DNA of 64,000 nt. Origin: Stercorarius parasiticus (lineage: Eukaryota; Chordata; Aves; Charadriiformes; Stercorariidae). The stretch is taken from contig VWZL01003480.1 in assembly GCA_013396915.1 (NCBI GenBank), positions 105,331 through 169,330 of the forward strand, read 5' to 3'. The notes under the pieces are model-generated. The model was given only the letters and a program-made list of their open reading frames with translations. It did not search any database and had not been told where the DNA came from. Shown here one piece after another: positions 1 to 16,800 of the stretch. How positions within the stretch are numbered: position 1 is the stretch's first letter; every line of letters begins with the position of its first letter. A program made the position numbers and the translations under genes.

Positions 1-3000
1 GTGGGCTGCTGGGAGCATCTGCGGAGCCAGACAGTCCTCGCAGCAAGATGGCTGCTCCCGTGCTCCTGTGAGCGCGGGCGGCAGCCGCAGGCTTTGTTCC
101 CGCAGCCGCCGCGCTGGGGGCCAGTGGGACACCGAGCGGGGCCACTGGGGCGGGGGGGTGCCCGCTGCTCCCTGCCTCCCCGCCGCCGCCTTCCTTTTCA
201 TTTTTTTTCCCCGTGGCTTTGCATTGTTTGGCAGGGTTTGGTTTTTTTTAATTAAGATTTTTTTNCAAGTAAATCCTGCCCAAACTTCCCCGCAGAGAGA
301 GCTCCTGCCCCGGCCGGGGGGAGCAGCGGACTGGTGGGGGTACGGCAGTGTCACCCCCGCTCCTGAGCCGCCCCCCCCACCCCGAGGAAGTAGAGCACTG
401 CTTTTTCCCGTGCCCGGCAGCGGCTGGGGAGCGATGTGCACGGTGAAGGGTACCCGGTGCCGGTGCGTGGCAGGGGCTGCGGGGGGTGCAGGACACGGTG
501 CCGTGATGCCCCGCTCCATCCCGACCTCTCCCGGCCCCTCACGCCCCAACCACTAAATGCTGCTTTCTTTTTTTTTTTCCCCCTTTCCAAGGTAGCCGGT
601 TTTGCTGGAGCGAGTGCCAGGCTGTGTGTAGGTGGGGACAGGTTTGGGAGCGAATGGGGTCGGTGACAGGGAGGGAAGGGAGGAAACCGCCCCCCAGGGC
701 TGTGCACCGTCCCGGCGGCAGCCAGGGCACGCCGAGCTCGACGCCTGCCCAGCACGGGGGTGTCCGGGTCAGGCTGGGCATGTCAGCCATGAGCGAGGCT
801 TTCGACGGTGGCAGATCCGTCCCTGCTCTGTGGACACCTCCTCTGCTTCGGGGGCGAGCCCCGAGCCTCGCGGGGGCACGGTGGGGACACCGGCGCAATC
901 CCAGCCCTGGCAGAGCCCACATCCCTGGGGAACGTCTGACGGGTGCTGGCAACTGCAGAGGAAACATTCAGCAAGACGGGTCTGGGCTTTGACTGTCGTG
1001 GCAAGTCCGTGACGGTTTCCTAATTAACGTGCTGCGAGGAGACGCGCTAGCCGGCACCCGGCGGCTGCGGCGGCTTCTGGCCCGGCTGAGGAAGTGGCTG
1101 CAGCTTTTTTGGGACCTCCCTGAGTACTCTCGGCTGCGCCATGCCGAGGTGTGGGACCAGGCGGCAGACCTGGCTCTGGGAACCAAACCAAAAACCACGT
1201 GAAACAGGCAAAGAGCAAGACGCAGAGGGAATCTGGGCGCCCGTGGCAAGCCATGAAAGCTTTGTGCTCCCAGCCCGGCTGCATCCTGGGGTTTTTCTCC
1301 GCTTCCTTGGAAGCATTTGATGCTGACTGTAGTTAGAACCGAGTGTTGGGCTAGCAAAGCCCTACTCTGACCTGGGCTGGCTGTGCTGGTCATTTGACCC
1401 CGTCCCCCTGCCCTGGCAGAGCTGGCGCGCAGCTCCTGGTTTGCTGGAAGAGCACAGGGCGAGCGCTCGCAGGGCTGGAAGCGGGAGGGTAACGCTCTGA
1501 GGATGCACCCGTGCCTGCTGAACTGGGACAGGGCGGCTCCGGGAGCCGGGACCATGAGGCACCTGCATGGCAGCCATGGGAAATACGGGCTCCGAGGGTC
1601 CGCACCATGCCAAGGGTCCGCACCACGCCGTCCCCGCAGCGCCCATCTCTGCAGGGCGAGGTGCGAGACGCCTGGCTGGCACACGGGCTGTGGCCGGGTT
1701 TGGAGATGCTGGTGCTGCCGGCTCCTGCCTGGAGGCTGATGTTTTCCTCTCTGGACACAGAGGGGGTTTCCTGGCCTCTGATGCCTTTTTTTACCAGATT
1801 ACTCTGGTTTCTGTGATGGAGGAGCAAAGCAGGAGCACTGCTCCTGCCCGGCATGGCAGGAGGCTTTGGTACGTCCACTCATCATCGGGAGGAGGTTTGA
1901 TGGGAAGGAGAAGGTCCCAAAAAAACAGGTGCAGCCAGAAGAAACTTCCAGAGCTGGGGAAGGACTCAGGGCTCGGGGCTGGACCTGGGGACCAGCTCCA
2001 CCGCCACCCAGCCAGCGTTGCCCAGGGCACCCCGAGGGGAAGCCCGGCTCCAGGGAGCGGGTGTTTGCTGCGCTGGGGGTCGGGGTGTTGCTCTAACGCT
2101 TAAATCATGAGGTTTTCCGCTTCTTCCTGTGGTAACGGCTCTGGTGCTTGGGGCTTTTGTTCTTTAGAAAAACCCCAATTCCTGGTGGGTTTCTCAGCAA
2201 GTGACACAGACTGAAAGTAGTCCCTGGCTTGCGCTGCTGCTAAATATCCATTTTCTTTCCTTTCTCCTCCGTGTTTTGGTTCCGCCCCCCCTTCCCCACC
2301 CTGCTCTGGGTTCTTCCTCCTCCTCTTCCTCCTCCTCGGGGCTCAGTTTGGGGTTTCCATCCAGTTCATGGAAGAATGCGAGGATCAGACCAAGTGGAGC
2401 TTAAGTATAGAGAGGGAGTTAAGTGGATGCTTAAGTGCTTCTGCTGCCTGGTTTAATTATGTGTAAGTGCTTTGTAGCCTGGGGCTCCGGTAGCCGCTGG
2501 GGAGCCCTTGTTGGAGCTGGGGAGCCCTGGCTGGAGCGGGTCCTGTGCATACGCCGCCCCCGGGGGGGGATGCTGGGTGCAGGGGCAGAGCACGTTCCCC
2601 GCTGCCACAGGACACGGTGCGGCTTGGGCAGTTTCCTAGGATGGAGACAAGCAAGGGAGGGATGAATGCACACACGTGTGCGTGCAACTCCCCCGGCACG
2701 TGTTTCTGAGCGGGCCTCCAGGTCACCCTCGTCCAGCGCCGGGTCTCGCCATCAGCAGCGGGTGCTGCTCCTCAGGGGCTGAACGCTTGTTTTCAGCCAT
2801 TTGGTCCAACGCCGGTTCCAGCATCAGCCCCAGCCTGGAGGTCTGGTCTGTTGGGAGGCATGTTTGGGTATCCCTGTGCTCCCGAGGAGGACCCTGCGTG
2901 TGTGCCGGTCCCACTGCTGACACCAGTGAGGGGCTCGGTGGGATCCCCCCACGCGGTGTCACACAGCCCTGTCTGCCCCGAGCGCTGCTGCCCGGCCACC

Positions 3001-3094
3001 GCAGCCCTTCATTAGCAGGCAGGAATAAACGATGAGCGCAGGCTGAGGTTTGCAGGGCCCTAATCCCTTTCCCTTGTGTCTCTTTCATCTCCAG
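1..3094. other. Noncoding GC-rich flank upstream of C17orf113
   Basis: No coding exon is supported here. The first ~350 bases are CpG-rich and could be a promoter or first exon region. An ATG at 48 is followed by a possible splice donor (GTGAGC) at 68, but nothing confirms that this is an exon of the downstream gene. A short TCC-rich tract lies near 2311-2337. The many open frames are GC-rich chance frames on both strands with no recognisable domain. A branch/acceptor-like sequence ending in CCAG at 3094 probably marks the start of the C17orf113 exon that carries the start codon. Confidence 0.5.
265..265. other. Isolated ambiguous base
   Basis: A single N next to a T-rich homopolymer; likewise at 15653, 50479, 62052 and 62131. 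They probably mark unresolved homopolymers or repeats. Confidence 0.9.
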
Positions 3095-3186
3095 TCGAAC
3101 CAGGAGAGTTGTAATAGACCTTCTTACTAAATTAAATGTAGAGGCTGCTCCTCCAAGGCACGTTTCAGTTCAACCGTAGTGTTTGA

Positions 3187-6880
<3,694 letters not shown>

Positions 6881-7520
6881 GCAGTGGCCGGCGAAGGCAG
6901 AGCCCTGCGGGCAGGGAGCCGGGTCCTGCGGGCAGCCCCGAGCGCCGGCTCGATGCCACCTTTCCCCACCGCTGGTCACCCCTGAGGCCGGGTGGCCGCT
7001 GATGCATGGTGACCTGCTCCATGGTGGGAAGAGGAAATGGGATCCTTCATGAAGCCATGCTGGTCCCACGACCGTCCCTCCCTCATCCCCCAAACATCCA
7101 TCTGAATTGGCCGGAATTTAAAATCTTGGGGCCACCTGAAATCCCAAATTGTGATGAGGTGGTTTTTTTTTTTTCAAGGGTTTGTTATTATTTTGTTTTA
7201 GGGAGACGAAGGCGAATCTTCTCTCGAGCTCAAATGTCACGTTGCCTTTGCACAATGATACCCAGCAGCTTTTTACTTAATCCCCTGCAAAAATATCTGA
7301 TTTTTGTTGGTTTGGAGCCTCGAGAATGAATGCAGAAAAGGCGGCGCATCTTTCTAGCTCCGTGGCAAGCCCTGAAATGCCTGGCGGTGTCTTGTTGGTA
7401 TTCCTTGCGCACAGCACAAAGTATTTTTAGCAGTGGCATCAAGTCATGATCATTTCAAGAGCAAGAGATTTAGAGAATGATACTGTAATCGCTGAGGAAA
7501 TAGTAACTTTTAAATGCATC

Positions 7521-7582
7521 ATTGTGTATATATGTGTATGTGTGTATATATATAAATATATATATAACTATATATATATTAA
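7521..7582. repeat. TA/TG microsatellite
   Basis: Alternating TG and TA dinucleotides, imperfect, about 60 bp, inside the presumed 3'UTR of C17orf113. They are likely length-polymorphic. Confidence 0.85.
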
Positions 7583-7659
7583 AAAGGTTTATCTTAATTT
7601 TCCTAGCGTTTGAAGTACAAAGATATCTAAAAGGACTTTTTTTTTTTTGGCAATGACAG

Positions 7660-7665
7660 AATAAA
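7660..7665 (+). terminator. C17orf113: Candidate poly(A) signal of C17orf113
   Basis: A canonical AATAAA about 780 bases after the stop codon. A second AATAAA at 8013-8018 is an alternative. Confidence 0.4.
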
Positions 7666-8012
7666 TTATAAGCAGGGGTCCGAAAATAATGAGTGAATTC
7701 CTGGTCTTTTCAAAATGGCATCACACCCCCGCGTTCCCTTTGCACTCGGAGCTCTCTGCAACCTCGCGACCAAAGAAAGAGTCTTACGACGCCTGCTCTG
7801 GGGACAAACCTGAGTTGTTTAGCTTGTGTTTTTCCTTTTAAGCATTCCCTTGACCCCGCAGCGAACGAAGCCCTCGGGGTGTGGGAGAGCCGGTGGTGCT
7901 GCGCGGCGTGTCGGGGCTGGTGTGGGGCTCCTCTGGCGTGAACTGGGAAGGGATGGTTTCTTCAGCGCTGTCGGGGTGGGCGAGGAGACCCTTCTGACTG
8001 ATTGTAATCTGC

Positions 8013-8018
8013 AATAAA
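8013..8018 (+). terminator. C17orf113: Second candidate poly(A) signal of C17orf113
   Basis: A canonical AATAAA about 1.13 kb after the stop codon, at the point where the sequence becomes GC-rich again. Confidence 0.4.
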
Positions 8019-11000
8019 GCCGGCGCAGCAGCCTGAAGCATCACGTCGGTTTAATCCTGAGCATCGTGTCCTCCCGCGGGATTTGGCTCCGCTCCTTCCC
8101 TGGGTAAGTTCACGCTGTCCCGCAGACGCGGGCTCCATGTCCGGCAGGATTTGACCCCACTGTCCATAACTCTGACAGTCCCCGTTGCTCCCATAGGGTT
8201 GCCTCCGGATGGGATTTGAACTGCAGCAACATGGAAGGGCTGTGGGGGGCTCAGGCTCGCTGCTCCCCCCTGCCCTGGATCTTCCTCCACTGGGTCCCTG
8301 GCTCAAGGAGCTCCCCCAGCTCTGGGAGCAGCCTGGATGGCCCGAGGGGCCACGCAGCCCCAGCGATGGTCCTCGGCTGCCTCCCCTGCTGGGGGGCCCC
8401 CTTTGCTCCGAGGGATGGGTTGCCGTCTGTCCGACCCAGCGGGTACTGCACCACCAGACCCACGTTGTGGATGACGGGGTGGGACGGGGTGTTTGGGGGT
8501 GGCTGGTGGTGCCTCGCAGGCTCCTGCGGGCACGCTGTGTCCTGCGCCTGCGGGGGAGGCAGGGAGAGCGGGATTTCTGTCCTCGGGGCTAGTGGCAGGT
8601 GATCGCTGATGGCCCAGAGTTCGTGTCCTTTGGGCTGGTCCGTAAGGTGGAGGTGGTGGTTGGATGGCCGAGGGTACCTGGGGGGAGGCTGCTTGCTCTC
8701 AGGCATCCCTCGGCTCGGGCGTGTGGTTCTAGCGTGCCCCGGTCCCGCGAGCTGGGCTTTGCTGCGGGCTACTGGCCAAGCTGCATGTCGAGGGGGCGGC
8801 TGTGGCTGTCGAATGCTGGAGAAGGGAGGGTTGAGCAGGCTGATGCTCACAACATGCACCATCCTCGTGTTCCAAGGGGGGCTGGGAAGCGGTGTCAGCG
8901 CCAGAGCAGGTTGCCCAGAGCAGCTCTGCATCCCGGGGTAGGGTGCGGGGGGGGTTGGCTCTTCCTTCCCGTGGGACTCTGCTGGAGCTGTGGGGGGATG
9001 GAAGGGCCGATCCTGCTGCCGGAACCACGGAGCGAACCCGCCGCGCCAGGGCAGCCGCGGCACCGCTGTATCCAGGGCCAGCAGAGCTGCTGCGCTGCCG
9101 TCCAGGTCGGGTTTGCGGGGTCTGGTTGCTCCGGGAGTCCAACGCGGTGCAATCTGTCCGTTACTGGTCAGACCCCGTGCGGTGTTGGGGCAGCTCCGGA
9201 CCTGAGGTCGTGCTCCGGGGCTGTCACCGGGTGCTGCTCCGCTTCTCCTGCCAGCAGCCTTTGGCATCGGGGACTGCACAGGCGTTTCCCAGAAAACCTC
9301 CTGGAAAGAGCTGGAGTGAATTCAGCCTGTGCTTGGCCAGAGACAAAAGCTTTAAAGCCCTGGGTAAGGAATTTGAGACACCACCAAAATTTGCTGCGAA
9401 CACCTACCAAATGGGAGGGAGCCAGGCCGCTTCCGTGTGAATAAACAGCTCCGTCTCCATCTGTCCTGTGCAGACTCTGCGCCAGATGCTCTTGCGAGGC
9501 AGCCGGCGTCTGCGGAGACGGGTCCTCGGCAGATTCGCGTGTCGGTATGAAAACCCACAGCGTTGTCCCTGCCGCTCGCAAAGGCGTTTCTTGGAGGTTC
9601 GCACGGGCGTAGCGTTAGAGCACAGCAGTTGCTCTGATCTGCCTCGCAGGGGACCCGGGAGAAAACCCACCGCAGGCGTGCGTGTGGTCGCTGTGCGGAG
9701 CGAAGAGGTGGGAGGGACGGGCTGGGGACGGCGGCTGGGGACAGTCCTGGGCGGGCTTGGTTAAATGAAGGACCGAAACACGTCTTTAAACTCCAAGGGA
9801 CCCCTCCGAGAGTCGCGTGCCTGTGGGATGGGAGCAGGGCTGAGCTTCGGGAGCTGGGAAGGGGCTGAGCTGGTGTCTCCGGGCTGAGCCCCAGGCAGGG
9901 GATGCGCGGCACCGCAGCGGTGACACCGAGTGGCTTGGTGTCTTTCAGCCAGGCCTGGCTGCTCAGTGAAGAGCGTCCGTGCCCCCTTGCTGCAGAGCCG
10001 GGGGGACGAAGGGACCCCCCCTGGGCTGCAGCGGCTCAGCCCTGCCCGTGGCTCGGCGACTAACTCGGTGGCGGCGTGGGGGGATGTCCCCACGGGCGCA
10101 GTGTCCCACCTCCGCGGCTTGAGCCAGGTGCCACGTGCCAAGAGCCTGGCTGGGGCGTGGGGCCAGGAGCACGGGGCGCCTGCGCTGCCCTCCTTGCACC
10201 GGCCCTTCGCGATGCTCCGCGGAGCCCTGCGCACGTCACGGGACCCCAGCGCGGCCGTGTTTGCTGCAGGGGTGGGAGGTCCTCTGCCAAAATGGAGGGA
10301 GAGACAAAGACAGCGCCGAGGTGGGGGATGGTCCCGCTCCGGTGCTGCGGACCGAGCATCTGGGGATGCCATTCAGTGGCAAAGCCCACCCTGCTGGTGG
10401 CCGTGCCCGTCACCTCGGGTAAGGTCGTGTCATTCTATACAGACCTGGGGGCCCTGCCACTCTCCCCAGAGAGTGGCAAATCCCCTTAATTGAGTGGCTA
10501 ATTAATACCTAAAAATACAGCCCGCAGCTGCTGCTGGAATCTGCCCTGCAGCAAAGGTAAGGCGGGAGCCGCAGCGGTGCGGCCCCGTAACCTTGGGAAG
10601 GTGCCCCAAGAGCGTGGTGCGGTGGCTGGTGCCCTGGCGGGGTGCTGCGGCGTGCCAGGGGGCTCGCTTCTCGCTGGGAAGCACCGCTGGCCTGCCCTCG
10701 CCCTGCACACACTGCTTAGGCTTTTGTGAACAGCTGAGGTTCAGGCAAACCGCAGCCGGGGGTGACTTTGTGCTGCGTGGCTGCTGTCCTGTCTCCCCTC
10801 TGTGGCCAGGGGCCGGCGAGCCACGCTGGCCACAGCGCATCCCTTCCACAGAGCACTGCCTTTGCTCCTCTGCCAGCGCATGGGCGCTCCTCGCAGGATG
10901 CCTGAACAAGGGTGATGCTGTTGGTGGATTTCAGCCCTTTTCCTGCTCGTGGCGGTCTTGAATAGTTCAATGGCAGAACTGGGAGGGGAAGGTCCTGTCC

Positions 11001-11028
11001 CCTCCGAAGGGTCGCATCTCAGCTTCAA

Positions 11029-11512
11029 GGACAGGGAACTGCTGGAGAGAGGACAGCAAAGGGCTACCAAGATGCTGAGGGGACTGGAACATCCCTCTTA
11101 CGAAGAAAGGCTGAGGGATTTGGGTCTCTTCAGTCTGGAAAAAAGACGGCTGAGGGGGGATCTTATCAACGCTTATAAATACTGAAAGGGGGGGTGTCAG
11201 GAGGATGGGGCCAGGCTCTTCTCAGTGGTGCCCGGCGACAGGACAAGGGGTAACGGGCACAAACTTGACCATGGGAAGTTCCACCTCAACACGAGGAGGA
11301 ACTTGTTTCCTGTGAGGGTGGCAGAGCCCTGGCACAGGCTGCCCAGAGAGGTGGTGGAGTCTCCGTCTCTGGAGCCATTCCAACCCCGCCTGGAGGCGTT
11401 CCTGTGCCCCCTGCTGTGGGTGACCCTGCTGTGGCAGGGGGTTGGAGGGGATGATCTCCAGAGGGCCCTTCCAGCCCCGGCCAGTCTGGGATTCTGGGAT
11501 TCTGGGCTCTCT
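11029..11512 (+). mobile_element. CR1 LINE 3' fragment, plus orientation
   Basis: About 480 bp of the CR1 3' end. It starts near the 'gggaactgctggagagag' block and runs through the conserved 'aggctgcccagagaggtggt' block to a tail of ATTCTGGG-type 8-mers. It is 5'-truncated, with no complete reverse transcriptase, as is usual for avian CR1. The 5' limit is approximate. Confidence 0.88.
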
Positions 11513-12059
11513 CCTCTCTGAGCCTGTTTTACCCCTGCACTGCAGACCCAACCCAGAATATAGGTTTAATCCACAAATTTGGTCTCAAGGATGTGCCGGA
11601 GTGACTTGGTGTGTCGCGTCCTTAGCACGTCAGTGGGCAGCTGATGCCGTGGGCAGTGGCCGTTCCCGGGAGCCCGTGTCCCCCCCCAGCACCCCCGGGC
11701 CACCGAGCTGCGTCCCGGGCACCAAACCCCTCTGCTGCGGGGCCGGGCAGCAGAACTGGGTTTCGCTGGTGCGGTGGCGTTTGTTGGGCTGCAAAACCCC
11801 TTTATTGGGCTACTGATGGTGAGGGCAGGCATTCACCCGTCCTCTTCTTCCTCTCAGTGGTAAATGTAGTATATATATATTTTTTTTTAAGCCCAGTGCA
11901 ATCAGTGCAAAATGTACTGATAAAAGCAAGTGGAAACCCCTCAATCTGACCCGAAACGCCACTGCTGTAGCTGCTGCTGCTCCGCGGGGTCACGGCCACG
12001 TATGCGGGCTGGGGGTCCCCGGGGGCCAGCTCCCCAGGCGCCGGCGGTTCCGTCTCCGA

Positions 12060-12250
12060 TGATTTGATGCAGAAATACTGTTTCACGCCTCAGAAGGTTA
12101 ATTATGCATCATTCACCCATTTCTGCTTGCTTTTGCTCCCTCCCTCGTTGCTGTTGCAGTAATTTTATTTATTTATTTTTAAAACAGTTTCCCAGATTTC
12201 CCTTCTGGGCGACTCTGGAATTAACTTGATCGATGCACGCCTGATGAAGC
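12060..12250. promoter_or_regulatory. AT-rich island, candidate conserved noncoding element
   Basis: Roughly 190 bp of AT-rich sequence with TTAATTATGC, ATTTATTTATTT and ATTAAC-like homeodomain-type cores, set in GC-rich DNA upstream of the first ZNF385C exon found. A regulatory role is inferred from composition only. Confidence 0.25.
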
Positions 12251-12475
12251 AAACTGTAATTTTTCCCCGGAGTCAGGCCTGGCTCGGGGACGGCTCCGGT
12301 GCCGCTGCAGAGCCGCCCGTGTGCGCTCTCCCAGAAAGAGGTCGTTGGTGCCCGCGGGGCCCGCGCTCACTGCTCAAATTCAGCAAATCTCTCAAACTTT
12401 GCATTTCAGATTTGCATCTCGGCTCCCCCACCAGCCCGCCTTCCGCCGGCGGAGCAAACAGCGAAAGAAATAGGC

Positions 12476-12650
12476 TGGAATAGGCTGCCCAGGGAGGTGG
12501 TGGAGTCGCCATCCCTGAATGTGTTTAAGAGTCGTTTAGACGCGGTGTTGGGGGATAAGGTGTAGGGGAGAGCTTCGTAGAGCGGGGTTGATGGTTGGAC
12601 TCGGTGATCCCCAAGGGTCTTTTCCAACCTAAATGATTCTCTATGATTCT
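12476..12650 (+). mobile_element. Short CR1 LINE 3' fragment, plus orientation
   Basis: About 175 bp containing the CR1 blocks 'ctgcccagggaggtggtgga' and 'ggactcggtgatcc', ending in ATGATTCT repeats. It is strongly 5'-truncated and looks less diverged than the fragment at 11 kb. Confidence 0.9.
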
Positions 12651-13834
12651 AAGCGCCGGGGGAGCAGCACCCACTGCTGGCCGGGGGTCCCCATCCTGCC
12701 CGGCCAGGGTTGGGGCTGGGGGGGCTGCAGGGGGTGAGTACCTCGGCACGGTCCCAAAGTGGCACCGGGGATTGTGGCTCCCGGTTCGTGTTTGTGATCC
12801 CCGCTGGGCACCGGCTGCTCCCGTCCTCCCACGAGCGGCAGGGGCTGTTCTCGGCACCGGGGCAGTGGGCTGGGGGTGGTGCTGCACCGGGGCTCCACGA
12901 CCTCCTTTGAGGCGAAAAAGAACCCAGAAATCAAAATCGAACAAAAAAAGAAAAAGGAACGTTGGCCTTCTCCTTGTTCCTGGTGGAGGGACGGGGCTGG
13001 GGAAGGCGTGGGGCCACGTGAGATGTGAATGGGCGTTTCTGGCTTTCAGTGTTTTGAAACCTTTTCTTATTTATTGTTTTTTATTCACTTGTTTGTTCGT
13101 TTTAGCTTTTTTCCTGGCTCTCACAGGTGCAGGAGCCCAGCCCTGGCCCTCCGTGGGTCAGAGGGTGCTGTGCCGGTGTGGGGGGGTTGATGAGTCCAAG
13201 CGGGGAGCCATCGCCCCGGGGGCTGCCGAGTGGGGCGACGCGCTGGGACGGGGACAGGGAGCGGGCTGGGGACAGAGCCCCTCTGCTTGGCCTTCCCTCC
13301 TTCCCAGGGGTGTCCCCGTCCCCGAGGCCTTCCACCCAAAGTACCCCTGGAGGGGCAGCGCTGGGGTGCCCGCGCAGCTTGGATGGGGTCAGGGGCACCC
13401 AAAATTGAAGACCTCTGCAAGGCTGGCGCCATGCGGTGGCAGGGGCGGCTCAGCCCGGCGCTCACCTCGGCTGCTGCCGGCAGCCGCAGAAGCAGCGGCC
13501 CCGGGAAGGAGCAGCTCCCGTGGTGCCAGCGAGGGAGAGCCCGGGGAAGGGGCTGTTTTCCCGGGAGGGGTTGTGATGCCTTTCGGGGGGTTTGGAAGCG
13601 AACCCCTGCTCATGTCGACGCTCTGACGTGAAGGTGGCTTTGAGCCGGGATGCTGGTTTGGAGCCCAAAAGGCAGAGGGGTGCCCAGGGCCACCCTGGGC
13701 TGGGGGCTTTTGCCAAGGAGGTCCGGAGACCGTGTGCCATGTCCCCACATGCCGTGTCCCCGCGTTGCGTGTCCCCCCCACTGCGAGCAGGGGCCACCAC
13801 CACTAACGCTGCTCTTTCCCCTCTGCCTGCCCAG

Positions 13835-16800
13835 GTCCCTCCGGACACAGCAGCCCCCTCCTCGCGTCGTTGCCTATCCCCGGCCGTCCCCTTCATCCCC
13901 CTTTGGACATCAAGCACTTTCTGACCTTCAGGCTCAACGGGACGTCACCGCTCAACCTCTTCCCCAACTTCAACACGGTGAGTCCCCGGGGGCGGGTGGG
14001 CATCTGCCGCCGGACCCTCCTCCCCTGCAGTGGTCCCTCTTCTACGTGGCACCGCTCCTCGAACCCCACCAGATGATTTCTGGCTTAATTACCGGGGTCT
14101 TTGGGTGCTGGATGCTGGTGCAACGCGCCCACCCTGCCCTTAGCTCAGAGTGGTTCCTGCCCAGCCATCGCCCGTATACACCAGAATTAAAAAGATGGTT
14201 CATTTTAACCGAGATCAATTGGATTTTGCTCCTGGAATCAATAGTAATAAAGTAGCTCTGGAGAGCAGTTCATTAGTTGAAAAATAAATAAAGAAAAGGA
14301 AAGAAAGAGAGAAGGAGTGTGAAGATCCAGGGGATGTGGCTGGCGCTGCGGGTGTCGGGCGAGCCCGGTCGCTGTGGGACCGCGCTCAGGATCCCCAACC
14401 TCGAACCACCGACCAAGCGCTTGTGTTACGCAGTTAAACGCGTCTTGGAGAGATGCTCTATTATACACCTAAGCTGACGTGTATGTGACCAAAGACACAG
14501 GGCAGTGTCTCGGGTTGTCCCCGCTCCGTGCCGCTCTCCCCAGGCTGCCCTCAGCCGGGCTGGGGTCCCCGTCCCCCTGGGCACGGCCCCGCGCCTCGTG
14601 CTGTGGGAGGGCTGGGACCTGCTCCCGGACCCCTCTCTTGCCCTGCTTTGTGTCCCTGGTGGTTCAGCCACCTGGGATTCCCCCGGGACGCGTCTCCCGG
14701 CATCGCGGAGGAGCAGGTTTTGAGGTTTTGCTCTGCAGTGGCGGTAGGCAGCGGGACCGGGGGCTGCTCTCCCCGCAGAGGCAGGATGGACTTTGCTGGG
14801 TTTGGTAAATGCCTGGTTTTTTTCCCTCGTGAGCCTGGAAACGGGACTTTCCTGGCCTTTTGTAAATGGCTTTGAGATTAAACGTGCTCAGAAGGTGCAA
14901 ATTATCACTGAGATCTTCAAAGTCGGCCGTAGAAATTAAGTACAGGGTTCCTGTTGCTGTTGAATAGGATTCAGCCGTCTAACTCCTTTAAGCTCTTTTG
15001 AAATCCCAGCTCTAGCCTGTCTCTCCCTGTGCTAACAAGCAGAAACACAGGAGAGGAGGATTTTTTTGATGCCATTAAGGTGGCTGCTCTTTGTCTGGGC
15101 TCCTTTTTTTAGTCGCTGGAGTCAGTAGCTGACTTGAACCAGACCCTGTTGTTTGTTCTCCCTGGCTCCCGCCTGCCCCCGCCTTGGCACGTGTTCTCCA
15201 GCGCCGTCTTGCTGTAAAACAATACTAATAATTTGGGAAACGGATCCCTTGCACTTGCCGGATCCGCGCAGCCCCGTCGCGCTGCTGCTGTGCTCGGTGG
15301 GGCCGCGTGGGAGGCGGGGATGGAGGTGCTGGGGGAGGCTGTCCCGGCGGTTGGGGCACCTTGTGTTAATTGCTGTGAGCTCAGCCCCAAGCCCGGCGCG
15401 TGATGGTGGCTGCGGATGGAGGATGCGGATGCTCCGGGGGCGGGAGCTGCCCCGGCGGGGTGCGTTTGTGCTGGAGAAGGGGCTGAGGCGGGGGCTGCGA
15501 AGGCTCAGTGTCGTGCCCGGGCAGGCGGCTTCGCAGGGACCCCGAGCAGAGTCCCCGTCCCCACGAGGCTCGAGCATCGCCGTGCCCCAGAGCCGGGCTG
15601 GAGGCTCCTCGTTTCTCTGCCCAAGTAACCATGAGCCTCGGGGGGAGTTTGGNTTTTGAGAGAGCTGCCGTGTGTGAATTGCCGTACAGAGGAATCGGGG
15701 GGGGTTGCCTTTGCTTACTGGTGATGCTGGGCAGGATTGGGCGCTGCCCTGCAGCGCAGGAGCTGTTTGCGACCGCGCGGCAGAACGCTTTGCACTTCAA
15801 GCAGGTCACAAGGCTCTCATGAACCCAGCAGACGTTTTACTCTGGAGCGAGCGAAACCTTTCCAAGCTGAGCTGTCCTGCCCCTTAAAGCAACCACAACA
15901 GGGGGGGTGGGGGGCGAAATCCTAAAGCAGCACAGAAGGCGCGTTTCGTGCTCGAAGGGCCCTTTCCAGCTTTCGGGATGTTGCAAATCCCCGGGACCCA
16001 GCAGCCCCTCGCAAAACCACGGCAGGAGACGCAACCGATGCTGCGTCCCCGCGAATTCCCCTTCCTGACCTCGGTGGCCGGCGGGGAGCTCAGCGCAGGG
16101 ATCTCTATTTATATCGGTAGGAACATCCAGGGATAAAGAAAGTAATGTGAGTCAATAAGAATTGCCTATAAAGCTGAGATCTTTATTCTCCACGTGCGCG
16201 GTGCCCAAAGCCTCTGCTGTCGGGTCCGTTTTACTGGGAACCGCCGGGAAGAGCCTTGACCCACCCAGCTGCGGGCACCGGTACGTACCGCTGCGGCACC
16301 GACCCTCGCCGGTCCCGGGGGAGAGCCGGGGGGGTCTGTCTCCTATCCGAAATAGCAGTGAGTGCCTGCGCTAGGGAGAAGATTGACAGTGGGTTTGCGT
16401 TTTCACGGGGAGAGAAGCACAAGGGCTCTCGGGTGGCATCCCAGCTTGGGATGTGCTCGGTGCTGCCGCGCTGGATGGAGCTGGGCTGGGCTTCCAGCGC
16501 CGTGCCCGGCACGCTGCCCACACGCCGCCGAGGTTGGAGCCGTTTTTCTTTTTCTTTGCATGGAAAAGGCGGGTGTATCTCTGGAAAACCCGCCGGCCCC
16601 GCGCCTGCCCGCGGACGGGCGGCGCAGGGATGCTGCAATGTTTGTCGCCAGGGGTGGAGCAGCGTCTACGCCATCTGTAGCTTCCTCTGGGGTCTCCGCC
16701 GAACCCCAAATGCCTCTTCATTTATATGCCAGATAAGTTGAGTAAAATTTCATAGCGAACAGGCGCTTCATTAATCACCTGCTTTTACCATTCTGCTCAC

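Larger units (their letters stand above)
6881..8018 (+). other. C17orf113: Probable C17orf113 3'UTR
   Basis: AT-richer sequence follows the TGA stop and contains two poly(A) hexamers (AATAAA at 7660-7665 and 8013-8018). It also includes a TA/TG microsatellite near 7.5 kb. The true 3' end is an inference. Confidence 0.5.
8019..13834. other. Noncoding region between C17orf113 and the first ZNF385C exon found
   Basis: GC-rich DNA with two plus-oriented CR1 fragments and no exon I can support. Long chance frames occur on both strands but carry no family motif. The first exon(s) of ZNF385C must lie here or further upstream, because the first exon found starts in mid-codon. An AT-rich island at about 12,060-12,250 stands out against the GC-rich background. 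Confidence 0.5.

Noticed and set aside
8251..9279. A 342-codon minus-strand frame
   Set aside because: Pro/Arg/Ala-rich translation of GC-rich DNA without splice or domain support.
12643..13626. A 327-codon plus-strand frame
   Set aside because: It begins just before the end of a CR1 tail, is compositionally biased and shows no family resemblance.
14390..14440. A tRNA-like minus-strand GGTTCGAGG block
   Set aside because: The flanking bases do not form a T-arm and no acceptor or anticodon stem could be built.
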